DNA of 64,000 nt from Mesotoga sp. Brook.08.105.5.1 (GCF_002752635.1 NZ_AYTW01000005.1:1-64000); one strand, 5' to 3'. Counted from the first letter of the stretch, positions 16,066-25,392 are shown. Made by a program: numbers and translations. The notes: generated by a model from the letters alone, not told the origin.

Positions 16066-17360
16066 GGATAAATGTTATCGGTGGAGGACTGGCCGGTTCT
16101 GAAGTTGCTTTGAGCCTCGCGGATTTCGGAAAAGAGGTAATGATTTTCGAGATGAGACCTGCCAGGAAAACCGATGTTCATCAAACGGAAGACTTTGCGG
16201 AACTAGTATGCAGCAACTCTTTGAAATCTAAGTCACTGGACAATGCATCGGGCCTGTTGAAGGAAGAGGGTCTGCTAATTGGCTCCCGACTTCTGGAAGC
16301 CGCCCACCGTCATAGAGTACCTGCGGGAAAGGCTTTGGCAGTAAACAGAGAGACCTTTGCAAGAGAGATCACTAGGAGGATAGAGAACCACCCACTTATC
16401 AGTGTTCGGAGAGAAGAGGTGTGCCAGCTAGACATCTCCGGGTCAGTCAATATAGTGTGTACCGGCCCACTAACTTCTGAATGCCTTGAGAATTATCTAG
16501 GTGAACTGTTCGGCAACGCACTCTTTTTCTTTGATGCTGTAGCTCCAATAGTCGCTTCGGATTCGGTAAACTTCGAGAGAGCCTTTGTTGCTGACAGATA
16601 TTCCGACACCGGAGACTACGTGAACTGCCCTCTTACGACTGAGGAGTACGAAGTTTTCTGGAAGGAGATTGTATCGGCAGAAGTTTTGGAGATCGAAAAC
16701 TTCTCGGATCGATTTCTCTTCGAACGCTGCCAGCCTGTTGAAGAGATAGCGCGAAGCGGAAAAGAAGCTCTGAGATTTGGTCCAATGAAGCCGGTGGGAC
16801 TGACCGATCCTGCAACGGGAGAAGAACCTTTTGCGGTTGTTCAGCTTAGAAAGGAAAATCTCTCAGGTTCACTGTTAAGTCTTGTTGGGTTTCAAACGAG
16901 GCTGAAATGGAGCGAGCAGAAGAGAATCCTAGGACTTATCCCAGCTCTAAGGAACGCCGACATTGCCAGATATGGAGTAATGCACAGGAACACCTTCCTC
17001 GATTCACCCAAGCTTCTGAATCCCGATCTTCAGTCCAAAGATTACCAAGGGCTGTTCTTTGCAGGACAGATTTGCGGTCTTGAAGGATACGTGGAGGCAA
17101 TAGTCTCCGGAAGGCTTGTGGCAATCAATGTCAATCGATTTGTTGACGGTCGCAGAACGTTAATTCCTCCGAAGGAGACAATGCTTGGAGGGCTGGTCAA
17201 CCATGTAACAGTATCTGGCAGGAGTCCCTTAAGGCCAGTCTATGCGAATTTTGGTCTTCTACCGGAGATAAGGATGAGAGATAAGAGAGAGAAGAATAGA
17301 AGAAAGGTATTAAGAGCGCAAGAGCAGATGGAGCATTTCCTGAAAGAGGTGAGAAAGTGA
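16062..17360 (+). CDS. trmFO: TrmFO, folate/FAD-dependent tRNA m5U54 methyltransferase
   Basis: 432 residues. Methylates U54 of the tRNA T-loop with methylenetetrahydrofolate as carbon donor and FADH2 as reductant. The N-terminal dinucleotide motif VIGGGLAGSEVA is followed by the family signature VCSNSLKSKSLDNASGLLKEE, here quoted as CSNSLKSKS. Later motifs GPMKPVGLTDP, LRKENLSG and FAGQICGLEGYVE are typical. Length is normal. It replaces the SAM-dependent TrmA type. Overlaps ogg and manA by four bases each. With ThyX nearby, two flavin enzymes here use methylene-folate. Confidence 0.96.
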   Translation: MRINVIGGGLAGSEVALSLADFGKEVMIFEMRPARKTDVHQTEDFAELVCSNSLKSKSLDNASGLLKEEGLLIGSRLLEAAHRHRVPAGKALAVNRETFAREITRRIENHPLISVRREEVCQLDISGSVNIVCTGPLTSECLENYLGELFGNALFFFDAVAPIVASDSVNFERAFVADRYSDTGDYVNCPLTTEEYEVFWKEIVSAEVLEIENFSDRFLFERCQPVEEIARSGKEALRFGPMKPVGLTDPATGEEPFAVVQLRKENLSGSLLSLVGFQTRLKWSEQKRILGLIPALRNADIARYGVMHRNTFLDSPKLLNPDLQSKDYQGLFFAGQICGLEGYVEAIVSGRLVAINVNRFVDGRRTLIPPKETMLGGLVNHVTVSGRSPLRPVYANFGLLPEIRMRDKREKNRRKVLRAQEQMEHFLKEVRK

Positions 17361-18148
17361 TATACAGAAGCAAACCCGTCTTTTCGAGTAGACCGTGGGG
17401 TGATAGTGATTTGAACACCATCTACGGAGTAGATTCTGAAGAACCGATAGGAGAAGTTTGGCTTCTGTCAGATACAGCTAATATGAAGACTAGTCTTGAG
17501 TCAAGCTCTTCAAGACTGAATCCTGAAGATGTTACTGAAGAGCTTTGCGGACGAGCTTTGCCTAGGCTTCCTTTGATGGTTAAATATATCTCGGCAAAGG
17601 AATGGCTTTCAGTCCAGGTTCATCCTGATGATGAATTTGCCCGTCGCATTGAAGGAGAACCATGGGGTAAGAGCGAATGCTGGTATTTCTTAACAAATGG
17701 TCAGGTGCTTGCAGGGTTAAAGAAAAAAACCGAGACAATCGACATCAGAGAGAAAGACCTGAATCACATCAGTCTTAATAAGGGAGATCTTCTGGCTTTG
17801 CCTGCAGGTGTCGTACACGCAATAGGGCCGAGTTCTAAGCTGATCGAGATTCAGCAGAACAGTGACACAACGTACAGGCTCTTCGACTGGAACAGGGGTC
17901 GGGATCTTCATCTTGACAAGGCAATCAAAGTAATTAAGCCGTCTGTTAATCCAGAATACTGTAAGAACATGAAGAGTTTTCAGTGGAAATACTTTTCGAT
18001 AGAGAAGACAGTAACATTCTCCGGTACTGGAATATGTGTCACAATTGAGGAAAGACCTAATCTATATGTGGTTATCAATGATAATGTTGAATCCCAAATG
18101 CCATTTCTTGCTATCACTTTGGGACCATTTTGGAGTGAGGACTTGTGA
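17357..18148 (+). CDS. manA: Type I mannose-6-phosphate isomerase, compact form
   Basis: 263 residues, shorter than the E. coli enzyme (391) but like many short bacterial forms. Interconverts fructose-6-P and mannose-6-P, supplying GDP-mannose for glycans. Cupin zinc-site motifs: VQVHPDDEFA (Gln, His, Asp region), GKSECWYFL (Glu) and PAGVVHAIG (His). The N-terminal RPWGD and EVWLLSD are typical. It begins GTG or as ATA-adjacent GTG in the overlap with trmFO. Sugar for the polysaccharide module at 32-42 kb is a plausible use. Confidence 0.9.
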   Translation: MIYRSKPVFSSRPWGDSDLNTIYGVDSEEPIGEVWLLSDTANMKTSLESSSSRLNPEDVTEELCGRALPRLPLMVKYISAKEWLSVQVHPDDEFARRIEGEPWGKSECWYFLTNGQVLAGLKKKTETIDIREKDLNHISLNKGDLLALPAGVVHAIGPSSKLIEIQQNSDTTYRLFDWNRGRDLHLDKAIKVIKPSVNPEYCKNMKSFQWKYFSIEKTVTFSGTGICVTIEERPNLYVVINDNVESQMPFLAITLGPFWSEDL

Positions 18149-19317
18149 AGCACATTTTGGTTCTTGCCTTTATATTGACCGTTTCAGCTCTTGCCTTTTC
18201 TGTTGACAAAACGGATTTGCTTCTTTCGAAGAACTACCTTATGGATATTCAATCACTTGACAGCAGAGATTTGGAAACGAAGGCTTATCTTACGTTAGCC
18301 GTGGGTCTGAAGTACAGAGAGACTATCCAACCAAACTACAAGGTTTGGTTTAGTAATCTTTACTCAGAGCTTCAAGGAGAGGTACTTCCTCCGTACCTTC
18401 AGGAAGCCATCGAGGTGGTCTACCAGTTAGTCGCTGTTTCAACTGTCTCTGCGTTGAATATGCTCTATTCGTCTGAAAGCGAGGACCATCTCTTGAAGGC
18501 GGTATCTCTGAGAGCCTTCTTCTATGATTGGGTTGATACAAGAGATCCGAGATCGGCAAAGCAGATCGAGGAGACGGCAAATGAGTTGATTGACGCTCGA
18601 CCCGGGCAGTATTTCCCATACAAAGCTTTGCTGGAGTTGTATTCCAGCATCGGCTCAATGGATATTGAAAGGTTAATGGAAATCCGAGAAACGGTATTCT
18701 CTGAAAACCTTCAGGGACTGCTCGGAGACGATCTTATCGAAAGTGAATTTGTCTCAGGGCTTACAGAGGTGGTTATAGAGGACTTTTCGAGGCTGGAAAC
18801 AGAGGATCCACTTTCCAGCTATTATGTGGCGATGTCCTATCTGCAACTTGGTGAAGTACCTCAAGCTTGGGAGATCTTAGACTCCCTCGATCTGAATCAG
18901 ATTCCTCCCAGATTTGCGTCTAATGCTTCGATGGTAATTGGAGACATCTACCTTGAAGATGGTGACTTTGAAGAAGCAATTGAGCGCTATCAGGAGGCAG
19001 TACGTTTTTGGCCGAACAACTCAAGGGCTATTAGGAATCTTGGAATGGCCTATTATGAGACGAAAGATCGAGACTACTATGATTTAGCTAGGTTCTATCT
19101 TCAGCTGAGTGGATTCGAAGATTATGATTATGCAGTAAGTTCTGCACTGAAGGAGTTAAGGCGAAGAGTAATCTTTGAACTGGCGCTTGTTACAGTAGTC
19201 CCGCTTACTGCCGTAGTAGTCCTGGGGCTCTTTCTGTTAGAATACTTTAGTAGAAAGAGAAAGAGTTCACAAGAGAGAAAGGCGATGAAAGAAGACGGAG
19301 GAAATGATGAGAATTGA
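18145..19317 (+). CDS. Secreted TPR protein with a C-terminal membrane anchor
   Basis: 390 residues. Signal peptide at 1-18 (ending SALAFS), a helical body with TPR-like units clearest at about 230-320 (MSYLQLGEVPQAWEILDSLD, then DGDFEEAIERYQEAVRFWPN, then RNLGMAYYETKD), one membrane helix near 335-358 (LVTVVPLTAVVVLGLFLLEY) and a basic cytoplasmic tail. TPR units usually scaffold protein complexes; here the repeats would face the periplasm. Partner unknown. GTG start overlaps the manA stop. Confidence 0.78.
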   Translation: MKHILVLAFILTVSALAFSVDKTDLLLSKNYLMDIQSLDSRDLETKAYLTLAVGLKYRETIQPNYKVWFSNLYSELQGEVLPPYLQEAIEVVYQLVAVSTVSALNMLYSSESEDHLLKAVSLRAFFYDWVDTRDPRSAKQIEETANELIDARPGQYFPYKALLELYSSIGSMDIERLMEIRETVFSENLQGLLGDDLIESEFVSGLTEVVIEDFSRLETEDPLSSYYVAMSYLQLGEVPQAWEILDSLDLNQIPPRFASNASMVIGDIYLEDGDFEEAIERYQEAVRFWPNNSRAIRNLGMAYYETKDRDYYDLARFYLQLSGFEDYDYAVSSALKELRRRVIFELALVTVVPLTAVVVLGLFLLEYFSRKRKSSQERKAMKEDGGNDEN

Positions 19318-19999
19318 TGTTCTTGACAAAGGGTTCGTCGAGCTTGTAGACCGAATGGGAGATGACTACTCAGCGGTTCAGGCAGCTAGGGTAAGTTATG
19401 GTAAGGGCTTAACTAGCAAAGATAGAGATGATCGCCTAATTCGTTATTTGATGGAGCATGGTCACCACTCCCCTTTTGAACACATAGTGTTCAAGTTCCA
19501 CTTGAAGCTACCGATTTTCGTTATGAGACAGCTCGTGAGACACAGAATAGCGTCAATAAATGAGCGAAGCGGAAGATATACTGAGTTCTCTGATGAGTGG
19601 TATCTGCCAGATTCCATAAGGACTCCAGACGGCGAAAACAAACAGGGTTCAGTGGAATGTGCAGATAAGGCAATCACTCAAAAGGCGATTGCAATAATCG
19701 AAGAAGCCTATAAGAACGCTTTTGTCGCTTATAGTAGACTCATAGAAATGGGCGTTGCGAAAGAGATGGCGAGAATTGTACTGCCCACATCTATGTACAC
19801 AGAGGCGTACTGGACTATCAATGGAAGGTCGATTATGAATTTCCTAAATCAGAGAGCAGATTCTCATGCTCAGCCAGAAATCCAACTGTATGCTAGTGCA
19901 ATCGCAGAGATTTTCGAAGCTAAATGTCCGGTAGTATATGATGCTTTCATCAGGTACAACTATACAGGTGATCTTCTGAATAAGGAGGTTAGGGGATGA
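19307..19999 (+). CDS. thyX: Flavin-dependent thymidylate synthase ThyX
   Basis: 230 residues from the second ATG (19307), which is 5 bases from GGAGG; the first ATG at 19304 is only 2 away. Makes dTMP from dUMP using methylene-folate and FAD. The ThyX signature is clear: RHRIASINERSGRYTEF, matching RHRxxSxNExSxRY. Also HHSPFEHI and the C-terminal RADSHAQPEIQ. Thermotogae classically use ThyX; T. maritima TM0449 is the reference enzyme. It overlaps the TPR gene end by about 11 bases and the DRTGG gene by four. Confidence 0.97.
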   Translation: MRIDVLDKGFVELVDRMGDDYSAVQAARVSYGKGLTSKDRDDRLIRYLMEHGHHSPFEHIVFKFHLKLPIFVMRQLVRHRIASINERSGRYTEFSDEWYLPDSIRTPDGENKQGSVECADKAITQKAIAIIEEAYKNAFVAYSRLIEMGVAKEMARIVLPTSMYTEAYWTINGRSIMNFLNQRADSHAQPEIQLYASAIAEIFEAKCPVVYDAFIRYNYTGDLLNKEVRG

Positions 20000-20358
20000 G
20001 ACTTGCCAATATCATCCGGTTACTTGATTGCGAGATACTGAATAATGTAACTGAAGATCCTGAAATAGAGTCGGTAGGAGCTGCAGATCTGATGAGTGAT
20101 GTGCTTGCTTTTGGAGGACCTGGAATGATTCTGGTAACAGGCCTGAATTCTCCTCAATGTGTTAGAACTGCCTCAGTGGTTGGAGCCGCTGCAGTGTTGA
20201 TAATAAGGAAAAGAAATGTTCCTGAGACCACGATTCATCTGGCTCAAGAACTTGAGATGCCTTTGATTCACGCAAGAATGTCGATGTACAGGACTTGCGG
20301 AATTCTTTATAGAGAGGGTCTTGGAGATTCACTAGAAGAAGGGAAGAACTTTGACTGA
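19996..20358 (+). CDS. DRTGG-domain protein, first copy
   Basis: 120 residues. Resembles the single-domain DRTGG family: an N-terminal strand-helix segment (LANIIRLLDCEIL), the motif AADLMSDVLAFGG and the closing region of alternating Val and Ala (TASVVGAAAVLIIRK). DRTGG domains are often linked to CBS domains and may bind nucleotides; function unknown. It is followed by a TTG start of the CBS/HATPase protein inside its 3' end. A second copy at 21312 is diverged, so the two may form a heterodimer. Confidence 0.78.
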   Translation: MRLANIIRLLDCEILNNVTEDPEIESVGAADLMSDVLAFGGPGMILVTGLNSPQCVRTASVVGAAAVLIIRKRNVPETTIHLAQELEMPLIHARMSMYRTCGILYREGLGDSLEEGKNFD

Positions 20359-21310
20359 ACGAAGTGTTGACGACCTCCTTGAAAAGTTAAGAGGGTTATT
20401 TGTAGATATAACGGCAAAAGACATAATGTTGAAGAGCGTTATCACGCTAACCAAAGATAGAACGATGTGGCAGGCGAAAGAACTGATGAGGATCTGCAAG
20501 ATATCAGGAGTTCCCATTACCGATGCCGATAACCAGCTGGAAGGCATAGTGAGTATAGAGGACATTATTGTTGCTCTGGAGGGCAACTACATAACTGATT
20601 CGATTGAAAAGCATATGACAAGGGATTTAGTTACACTCTCTCCAGAGATGAATCTTGAGGCACTGATTGAGAAGTTCAACAGATACAGATACGGGAGATT
20701 CCCAGTTGTTGATTCCGAAGGGAAGCTCATCGGAATAATTACAAAGAAGGATATTATCGGAGCCATTCTTGATAAATTCAGGCTAATCTACGTTCACGAT
20801 ACCCGACGAAGGGAAGTTCTGGAGAGAAGTGTTGACTGGTTTGATAAGTCTCTTATTTCGGGAGATGCCGTTGAGAAAAAGAGTGCTGACTTCGTATTCC
20901 ATATTGATTATTCGGAAATTGACATGGCCGGAGTTGGATCTGCGAAACTGAAGAGCTATCTGAAGACGCTTACAGATGACGACAATCTGATACGGAGAGT
21001 ATCAATCGCCTGTTATGAAGCTGAAGTGAACGTCGTAATTCATAGCGGTAGCGAAGGTTATATCTTCGCCTGGTACGATGAGGCCCTGGTAAGAGTGAGA
21101 GTTGAAGACTATGGAAGAGGTATTGAAAACGTGGAGCAGGCAATCAAGGAAGGATTCTCCACGGCGTCTGATCACATTCGCGAGCTGGGTTTTGGAGCGG
21201 GGATGGGCCTTCCGAACATGAGAAGGTACTCAGACAAAATGGTTGTAGTATCTGAGACGGGAAAAGGGGTTGTGGTTGAAATGCACTTCTATCGAAATGG
21301 GAGGAAATGA
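20351..21310 (+). CDS. CBS-pair plus HATPase (anti-sigma/kinase-like) protein
   Basis: 319 residues. Two CBS motifs (about 20-75 and 85-140) carry AKDIMLKSVITL and RYGRFPVVDSEGKLIGIITK; such pairs bind adenosyl ligands. The C-terminal half (about 175-315) has the GHKL ATPase fold: VRVEDYGRGIE (G1 box with Asp), and GFGAGMGLPNMRRYSD (G2-like lid). There is no phosphoacceptor His domain, so it resembles anti-sigma kinases or switch proteins more than a full histidine kinase. TTG start with GGGAAG. It sits between two DRTGG genes and probably senses energy charge. Confidence 0.82.
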   Translation: MTERSVDDLLEKLRGLFVDITAKDIMLKSVITLTKDRTMWQAKELMRICKISGVPITDADNQLEGIVSIEDIIVALEGNYITDSIEKHMTRDLVTLSPEMNLEALIEKFNRYRYGRFPVVDSEGKLIGIITKKDIIGAILDKFRLIYVHDTRRREVLERSVDWFDKSLISGDAVEKKSADFVFHIDYSEIDMAGVGSAKLKSYLKTLTDDDNLIRRVSIACYEAEVNVVIHSGSEGYIFAWYDEALVRVRVEDYGRGIENVEQAIKEGFSTASDHIRELGFGAGMGLPNMRRYSDKMVVVSETGKGVVVEMHFYRNGRK

Positions 21311-21311
21311 C

Positions 21312-21647
21312 ATGAGATTGAGCGAACTGGTTGACAAATGTGGGACAAAAGTAGTCACAGACTTACCTCTCGAGGCTGACATATCGGATGCTTACATTGG
21401 AGACTTGCTTAGCGACGTAATGGGAAATGCCCCATCGAATTCTATCTGGTTGACTGTTCAGTCTCATATGAATATTCTGGCAGTTGCCACTATTGTAGGG
21501 GTCAAAGCAATTGTGTTGTGTAATGGTCTTCACTTCGACGACGCGACTATTAGAAAGGCCGAGGAAACGGGAATCGTCCTTATGGAAAGCGAAGAAACTA
21601 CCTTCGATCTTGTTTACAGGCTAATAAAGAGTGGTTTCAAGGGCTGA
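21312..21647 (+). CDS. DRTGG-domain protein, second copy
   Basis: 111 residues from ATG 21312, one base after the previous stop region and preceded by GGGAGGAAAT; an earlier in-frame ATG at 21270 is buried in the upstream gene. Motifs: LSELVDKCGTKVV, AYIGDLLSDVMGN and VATIVGVKAIVLCNG. It parallels the first copy at 19996 but is clearly diverged. It belongs to the same five-gene module. Confidence 0.78.
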   Translation: MRLSELVDKCGTKVVTDLPLEADISDAYIGDLLSDVMGNAPSNSIWLTVQSHMNILAVATIVGVKAIVLCNGLHFDDATIRKAEETGIVLMESEETTFDLVYRLIKSGFKG

Positions 21648-21653
21648 AGTGTT

Positions 21654-22373
21654 TTGCAGTTTCTTTGCGACTTTCACATTCATAGCTGTCTCTCTCCATG
21701 TGCCGAAATTACAATGACGCCAGGCGAGATTGCAAAAGTATGTGTATCAAGAGGGATCGATTGGATTGCTATTACGGATCATAACAGTGCGGGTAACGTT
21801 AGAGTTTTCAGCAGTGTTCTTCAAGAAGTGGGGGTTTCCGTGATCCCCGGCATAGAAGTACACACACTTGAGGATGTTCACGTATTAGCGTATTTTCCAG
21901 ATGTTTCGTCAGCAGAAGGGTATTCTGCATTTCTTAAGAGAGAGAAGCTTCCGATAGTTACGATAGACCCTGAGATATCTGGTTATCAGTTGTTGGTGGA
22001 TGAGAATGATTCTTTTGTAGGTATGGAGGAAATCTGGCTTGGACAGCCAGCTTCTCTGAGCATTTCTGAGACTCTTAAGACTGTAGAAGAGAATGGTGGG
22101 ATTTCGGTAATGGCTCATATTGATAGGAAAATGGGTCTCATTGTGCAGCTCGGACTTGTACCAGAAGAATGTATAGAAGTGCCCATGGAGATTTCTTTTG
22201 AAAGGACTCTGAAGCGGGGGCTGCAGACGAAAAACATTATACATTCAAGTGATGCACATAGTTTAGACCTGATCAAGCCCACAGTGGCAATTTCGGCCAG
22301 CACAAGAAGCTTCGAGGAGTTCAAAACTGCGATTTTTTCCTCAGGAAGGGCGTTGAGTATAATATGGGACTGA
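21654..22373 (+). CDS. PHP-domain phosphoesterase
   Basis: 239 residues. PHP metal motifs in order: CDFHIHSCLSPC (HxH), AITDHNSAG (DH), PGIEVHTLEDVHVLAY (ExH, and H), VMAHIDRK (H) and HSSDAHSLD (DxH). Residues for a three-metal centre are all present. PHP enzymes hydrolyse phosphoesters or pyrophosphates of nucleotides or proteins; substrate not deducible. TTG start at 21654 is the only suitable one, with a weak ribosome site, suggesting reliance on translational coupling from the gene ending 6 bases earlier. Confidence 0.85.
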   Translation: MQFLCDFHIHSCLSPCAEITMTPGEIAKVCVSRGIDWIAITDHNSAGNVRVFSSVLQEVGVSVIPGIEVHTLEDVHVLAYFPDVSSAEGYSAFLKREKLPIVTIDPEISGYQLLVDENDSFVGMEEIWLGQPASLSISETLKTVEENGGISVMAHIDRKMGLIVQLGLVPEECIEVPMEISFERTLKRGLQTKNIIHSSDAHSLDLIKPTVAISASTRSFEEFKTAIFSSGRALSIIWD

Positions 22374-22927
22374 GAACAATCTGCGACCACATACTGGATA
22401 TTGCTCAGAACTCAGTAGATTCTGGAACAAAAACAGCGAAGTTAACGATCGAAGAAAGGAAGGAAGAGACTCTCTTTTTCTCGGTTGTGGACTGGGGTAA
22501 GGGCATTAATGCTCAATCTTTGGAAGCAGTCATGGATCCTTTCTATACGGAAAAGAAAAAGAAAGTCAATTTCGGATTAGGCTTGCCGATGCTGAAGTTT
22601 GCAGCTGAATCTACGGGAGGCAACTTCGAAATTCGTTCAGAGCCTGGGATTGGTACAGAGGTTAGCGCACTGTTCATTCTTTCAAGTGTCGACTGTCAGC
22701 CTGTAGGTGATGTCCCATCGACTCTATTTGCTGTGATTACTATGAAAGACAATGTAGACTGGACAATAGAGAGAGTTCTAGATGAAGATGGTTATTCTTT
22801 CTCCTCGGCTCAATTCAGAGAAGTTCTGGGGAACGACTGTTTCGTTTTTCCAGTCAAAATGAAGATGATTCTTGAAATTCTTCAGGAGGCAGAAATTTCA
22901 CTGGGAGGTTTATCGGATGTCCATTAG
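22364..22927 (+). CDS. Stand-alone HATPase (histidine-kinase-like ATPase)
   Basis: 187 residues. GHKL ATPase fold: N box HILDIAQNSVDSG, G1 VVDWGKGIN, F box DPFYTEKKKK and G2 FGLGLPMLKFAA, followed by an extra C-terminal 60 residues of mixed structure. No dimerisation or phosphoacceptor domain. It overlaps the PHP gene by 10 bases and ends after the bamA start, so it closes the signalling module. Homologous stand-alone HATPases lie beside bifurcating hydrogenase genes in several anaerobes (from memory). Confidence 0.83.
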   Translation: MGLRTICDHILDIAQNSVDSGTKTAKLTIEERKEETLFFSVVDWGKGINAQSLEAVMDPFYTEKKKKVNFGLGLPMLKFAAESTGGNFEIRSEPGIGTEVSALFILSSVDCQPVGDVPSTLFAVITMKDNVDWTIERVLDEDGYSFSSAQFREVLGNDCFVFPVKMKMILEILQEAEISLGGLSDVH

Positions 22928-25388
22928 AAGATTATCGATTATTCTTAGTCTGCTTTTGCTATGTGGGTTTGGTTTGGCAAGCATCGTTCCGTCAAGGATC
23001 GCTGTTCTTGACAACAGAGTGATCTCAGACAACGAAGTTCTAGAGATTCTGAACATTCAGCGTGGAAAGGAAATAAGCGGTTCTGAACTAGAAGAGGCGA
23101 TAGAGAGAGTGAAGAACAGTGGTTACTTTTCCGATGTGTATCACAGCTTTGATGAAGCATCCAGACTTCTGACAGTTCAGGTCAAAGAGTACCCTGTTGT
23201 AGAGGTTTCAGTTGTTTTCGACGGTCCGAAAATCGTTGAAACATCTCTACTCGAAGCTGCTTCAGTTATCAAGAGTGGCAAACCTATGAATCCTTCAAGG
23301 TTGATGTATGATATTCCCTTAACCCTAGAAGCAATAGAGAGCAAACTGGCTGAAAGCGGTTATATAGAACCGTTTGTACGGGTAGAGTGGGAGACCGATA
23401 AAGACAGAGCCGACGTTTTTTCAGGCAATGTTACTGATAAGGTGAAGGTCACTTTTACAGTTAAAATCTCTTTCCTGTGGGAGCTTTCGATCGATGCTCC
23501 AATATCGGATGAAGCTAAATCCTATCTCCTTAGTAGATTGGAGATAGATTATTTGAAAAAGTATTACGATACTTCGATCCTGATTAGATGGGTCAATTCT
23601 AAGAAAAAGTATGTTCCAAGAGTCGAAGACATTAACAGAGTCGTTCAGACGATTTACTCCACTTATTATGCTAATTCAAACGGACAGTGGGGATTCGATG
23701 ACAGAACTTATCAGGCGATGATCGTGACACTGAATAACGCCCTGAAAAGCGTGAGACAGGTGACGCTTCCCGATGAAGTTAGGGAAAGCAGCGCATTATC
23801 AATGAGTATCACTTTCACGCCGATAGAGTATGTAAAATCGGGATTCGAATTAAGAAGTGTCTTTATTGAGGGGAACGTTAACTTGCAGAAAGGAGAAATC
23901 CTTAGACAGACCGGTCTTGCTGAAGGTCAGAAGGTTGACAATGAGATTGCGGCAAAGGCAATTCAGGCAGTTCAAGACTTATATACCGATAGGGGTTATC
24001 CCTTTATGAGAATTGAGCCGGTAATTGATGAAAAAATCGGCTTCTTCAGTCTGAAGATAACTGAGCCCTTAGTGAGAGACGTAACAGTTGAATTTGATGG
24101 TCCAAAGAAGACTCAGGATTATCTCATCAATGACAAAATCGTCATTGAGAAGGGTAAGGTTTTGTCCTTGGATGAGCTTAGAAACACATATGCCTTCTTA
24201 AACAACACAGGTTACTTCTCGAAAGTGGATATTGCTCCTGTTCCTGTAGGTAGCGATGCATTGGATGTGAAGATCACGCTTACGGAAACCGATAAAAACA
24301 ACAGGATTGGTGGCGGCGGAGGATGGCAGAATGGTCTGAATCTTTATCTTGATCTGGGACTGCTCAATGTGTGGGGTTATGGTCAGAATATCTCAACTAC
24401 GCTCAGTGTTACCCTTCCAATGCCCAACAACAAAGAAGTTGTTTTGACTGAAGGAGCCACGGAAACAACAACGAGAAGACCGGCCTTTGATGCCACTATA
24501 GGCTATTCGATTCCCAAGATCGGTGGTTCCAGGCTTGATTTGGACACGGCCTTCAGACTGAAATTTACTGGATTTACGACAACAATCGATTCCACCGATA
24601 CCATAGTAACCAAAGCTTCTCAGGATACAGAGTTCATGCTCTCATTTACTCCAAGTTACAAGCTGTCACCCGGACAAAAAATTGGGTTTACTGCGGGGTA
24701 TGAGTATATTATGTCAGAGAGCAAGGTTTCTACAGAGACTAAGCCTGCGACTGGCGACGATACTGGGAGCGTCTCCGAAAGCTTTGACGGGCTGTTTACT
24801 GGGATAAGTTATCAGCTCTCTACCCGAGATGACATCCTAAGGCCGACAATGGGAAGTGAGTATCTTGCCGGCCTCACTGCTAGAGGTATCCTTGGGAAGG
24901 ACGACAAACTGTTCCTTTCGGGATATGCAGAGTACAAGAATTTCATGTCAATAGGAGATCCAGTTCTTGGCTTCAGGATAAGAACGCAGCAGCTTTTCCC
25001 GCTCTCTTCTAACGGTGTCTTCAGAAACTATCTGTTTAGCCCGGACTCTCTCATTAGGGTAAGGGGTTCTCAGAGTATCGGTCAGAATTCCTACGGTGTA
25101 ACTGTCGGTTCTGCCCAGCTGAGATATCCGTTGACACCGGAAACATCGTCAATACCTGTTGACATAGTTGGGTTCGGTGACTTGCTTTTCTATCGGAACA
25201 GTTCGGGCGGGGACATAATCGGAGGAAACTTTCTTGCTGATTTTGGTCTTTGCATAGATATATCAATTCCAATGATTGGGTTGGTTCGTCTTGGTTACGG
25301 ATACAACACGAGCCTTGCTGAACAGAATTCCATGTATGGCAAGCCGTATTATGGAACTCCCTTCTTTGGTTTTGGGCCTGCATTCTAA
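22917..25388 (+). CDS. bamA: BamA/Omp85-family outer-membrane assembly protein
   Basis: 823 residues from ATG 22917, chosen because GGGAGG precedes it and a signal peptide (residues 1-21, ending GFGLAS) follows directly. POTRA-like units fill the N-terminal half, for example RIAVLDNRVISDNEVL, LRSVFIEGNVNLQKGEIL and VTVEFDGPKKTQDYL. The C-terminal ~350 residues are a beta-barrel with alternating polar and aromatic strands, ending in Phe (FFGFGPAF), the classic outer-membrane signal. It folds barrel proteins into the sheath-like outer membrane of Thermotogae. It overlaps the HATPase gene by 11 bases and ends the operon at a strong terminator. Confidence 0.92.
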   Translation: MSIRRLSIILSLLLLCGFGLASIVPSRIAVLDNRVISDNEVLEILNIQRGKEISGSELEEAIERVKNSGYFSDVYHSFDEASRLLTVQVKEYPVVEVSVVFDGPKIVETSLLEAASVIKSGKPMNPSRLMYDIPLTLEAIESKLAESGYIEPFVRVEWETDKDRADVFSGNVTDKVKVTFTVKISFLWELSIDAPISDEAKSYLLSRLEIDYLKKYYDTSILIRWVNSKKKYVPRVEDINRVVQTIYSTYYANSNGQWGFDDRTYQAMIVTLNNALKSVRQVTLPDEVRESSALSMSITFTPIEYVKSGFELRSVFIEGNVNLQKGEILRQTGLAEGQKVDNEIAAKAIQAVQDLYTDRGYPFMRIEPVIDEKIGFFSLKITEPLVRDVTVEFDGPKKTQDYLINDKIVIEKGKVLSLDELRNTYAFLNNTGYFSKVDIAPVPVGSDALDVKITLTETDKNNRIGGGGGWQNGLNLYLDLGLLNVWGYGQNISTTLSVTLPMPNNKEVVLTEGATETTTRRPAFDATIGYSIPKIGGSRLDLDTAFRLKFTGFTTTIDSTDTIVTKASQDTEFMLSFTPSYKLSPGQKIGFTAGYEYIMSESKVSTETKPATGDDTGSVSESFDGLFTGISYQLSTRDDILRPTMGSEYLAGLTARGILGKDDKLFLSGYAEYKNFMSIGDPVLGFRIRTQQLFPLSSNGVFRNYLFSPDSLIRVRGSQSIGQNSYGVTVGSAQLRYPLTPETSSIPVDIVGFGDLLFYRNSSGGDIIGGNFLADFGLCIDISIPMIGLVRLGYGYNTSLAEQNSMYGKPYYGTPFFGFGPAF

Positions 25389-25392
25389 GAAG

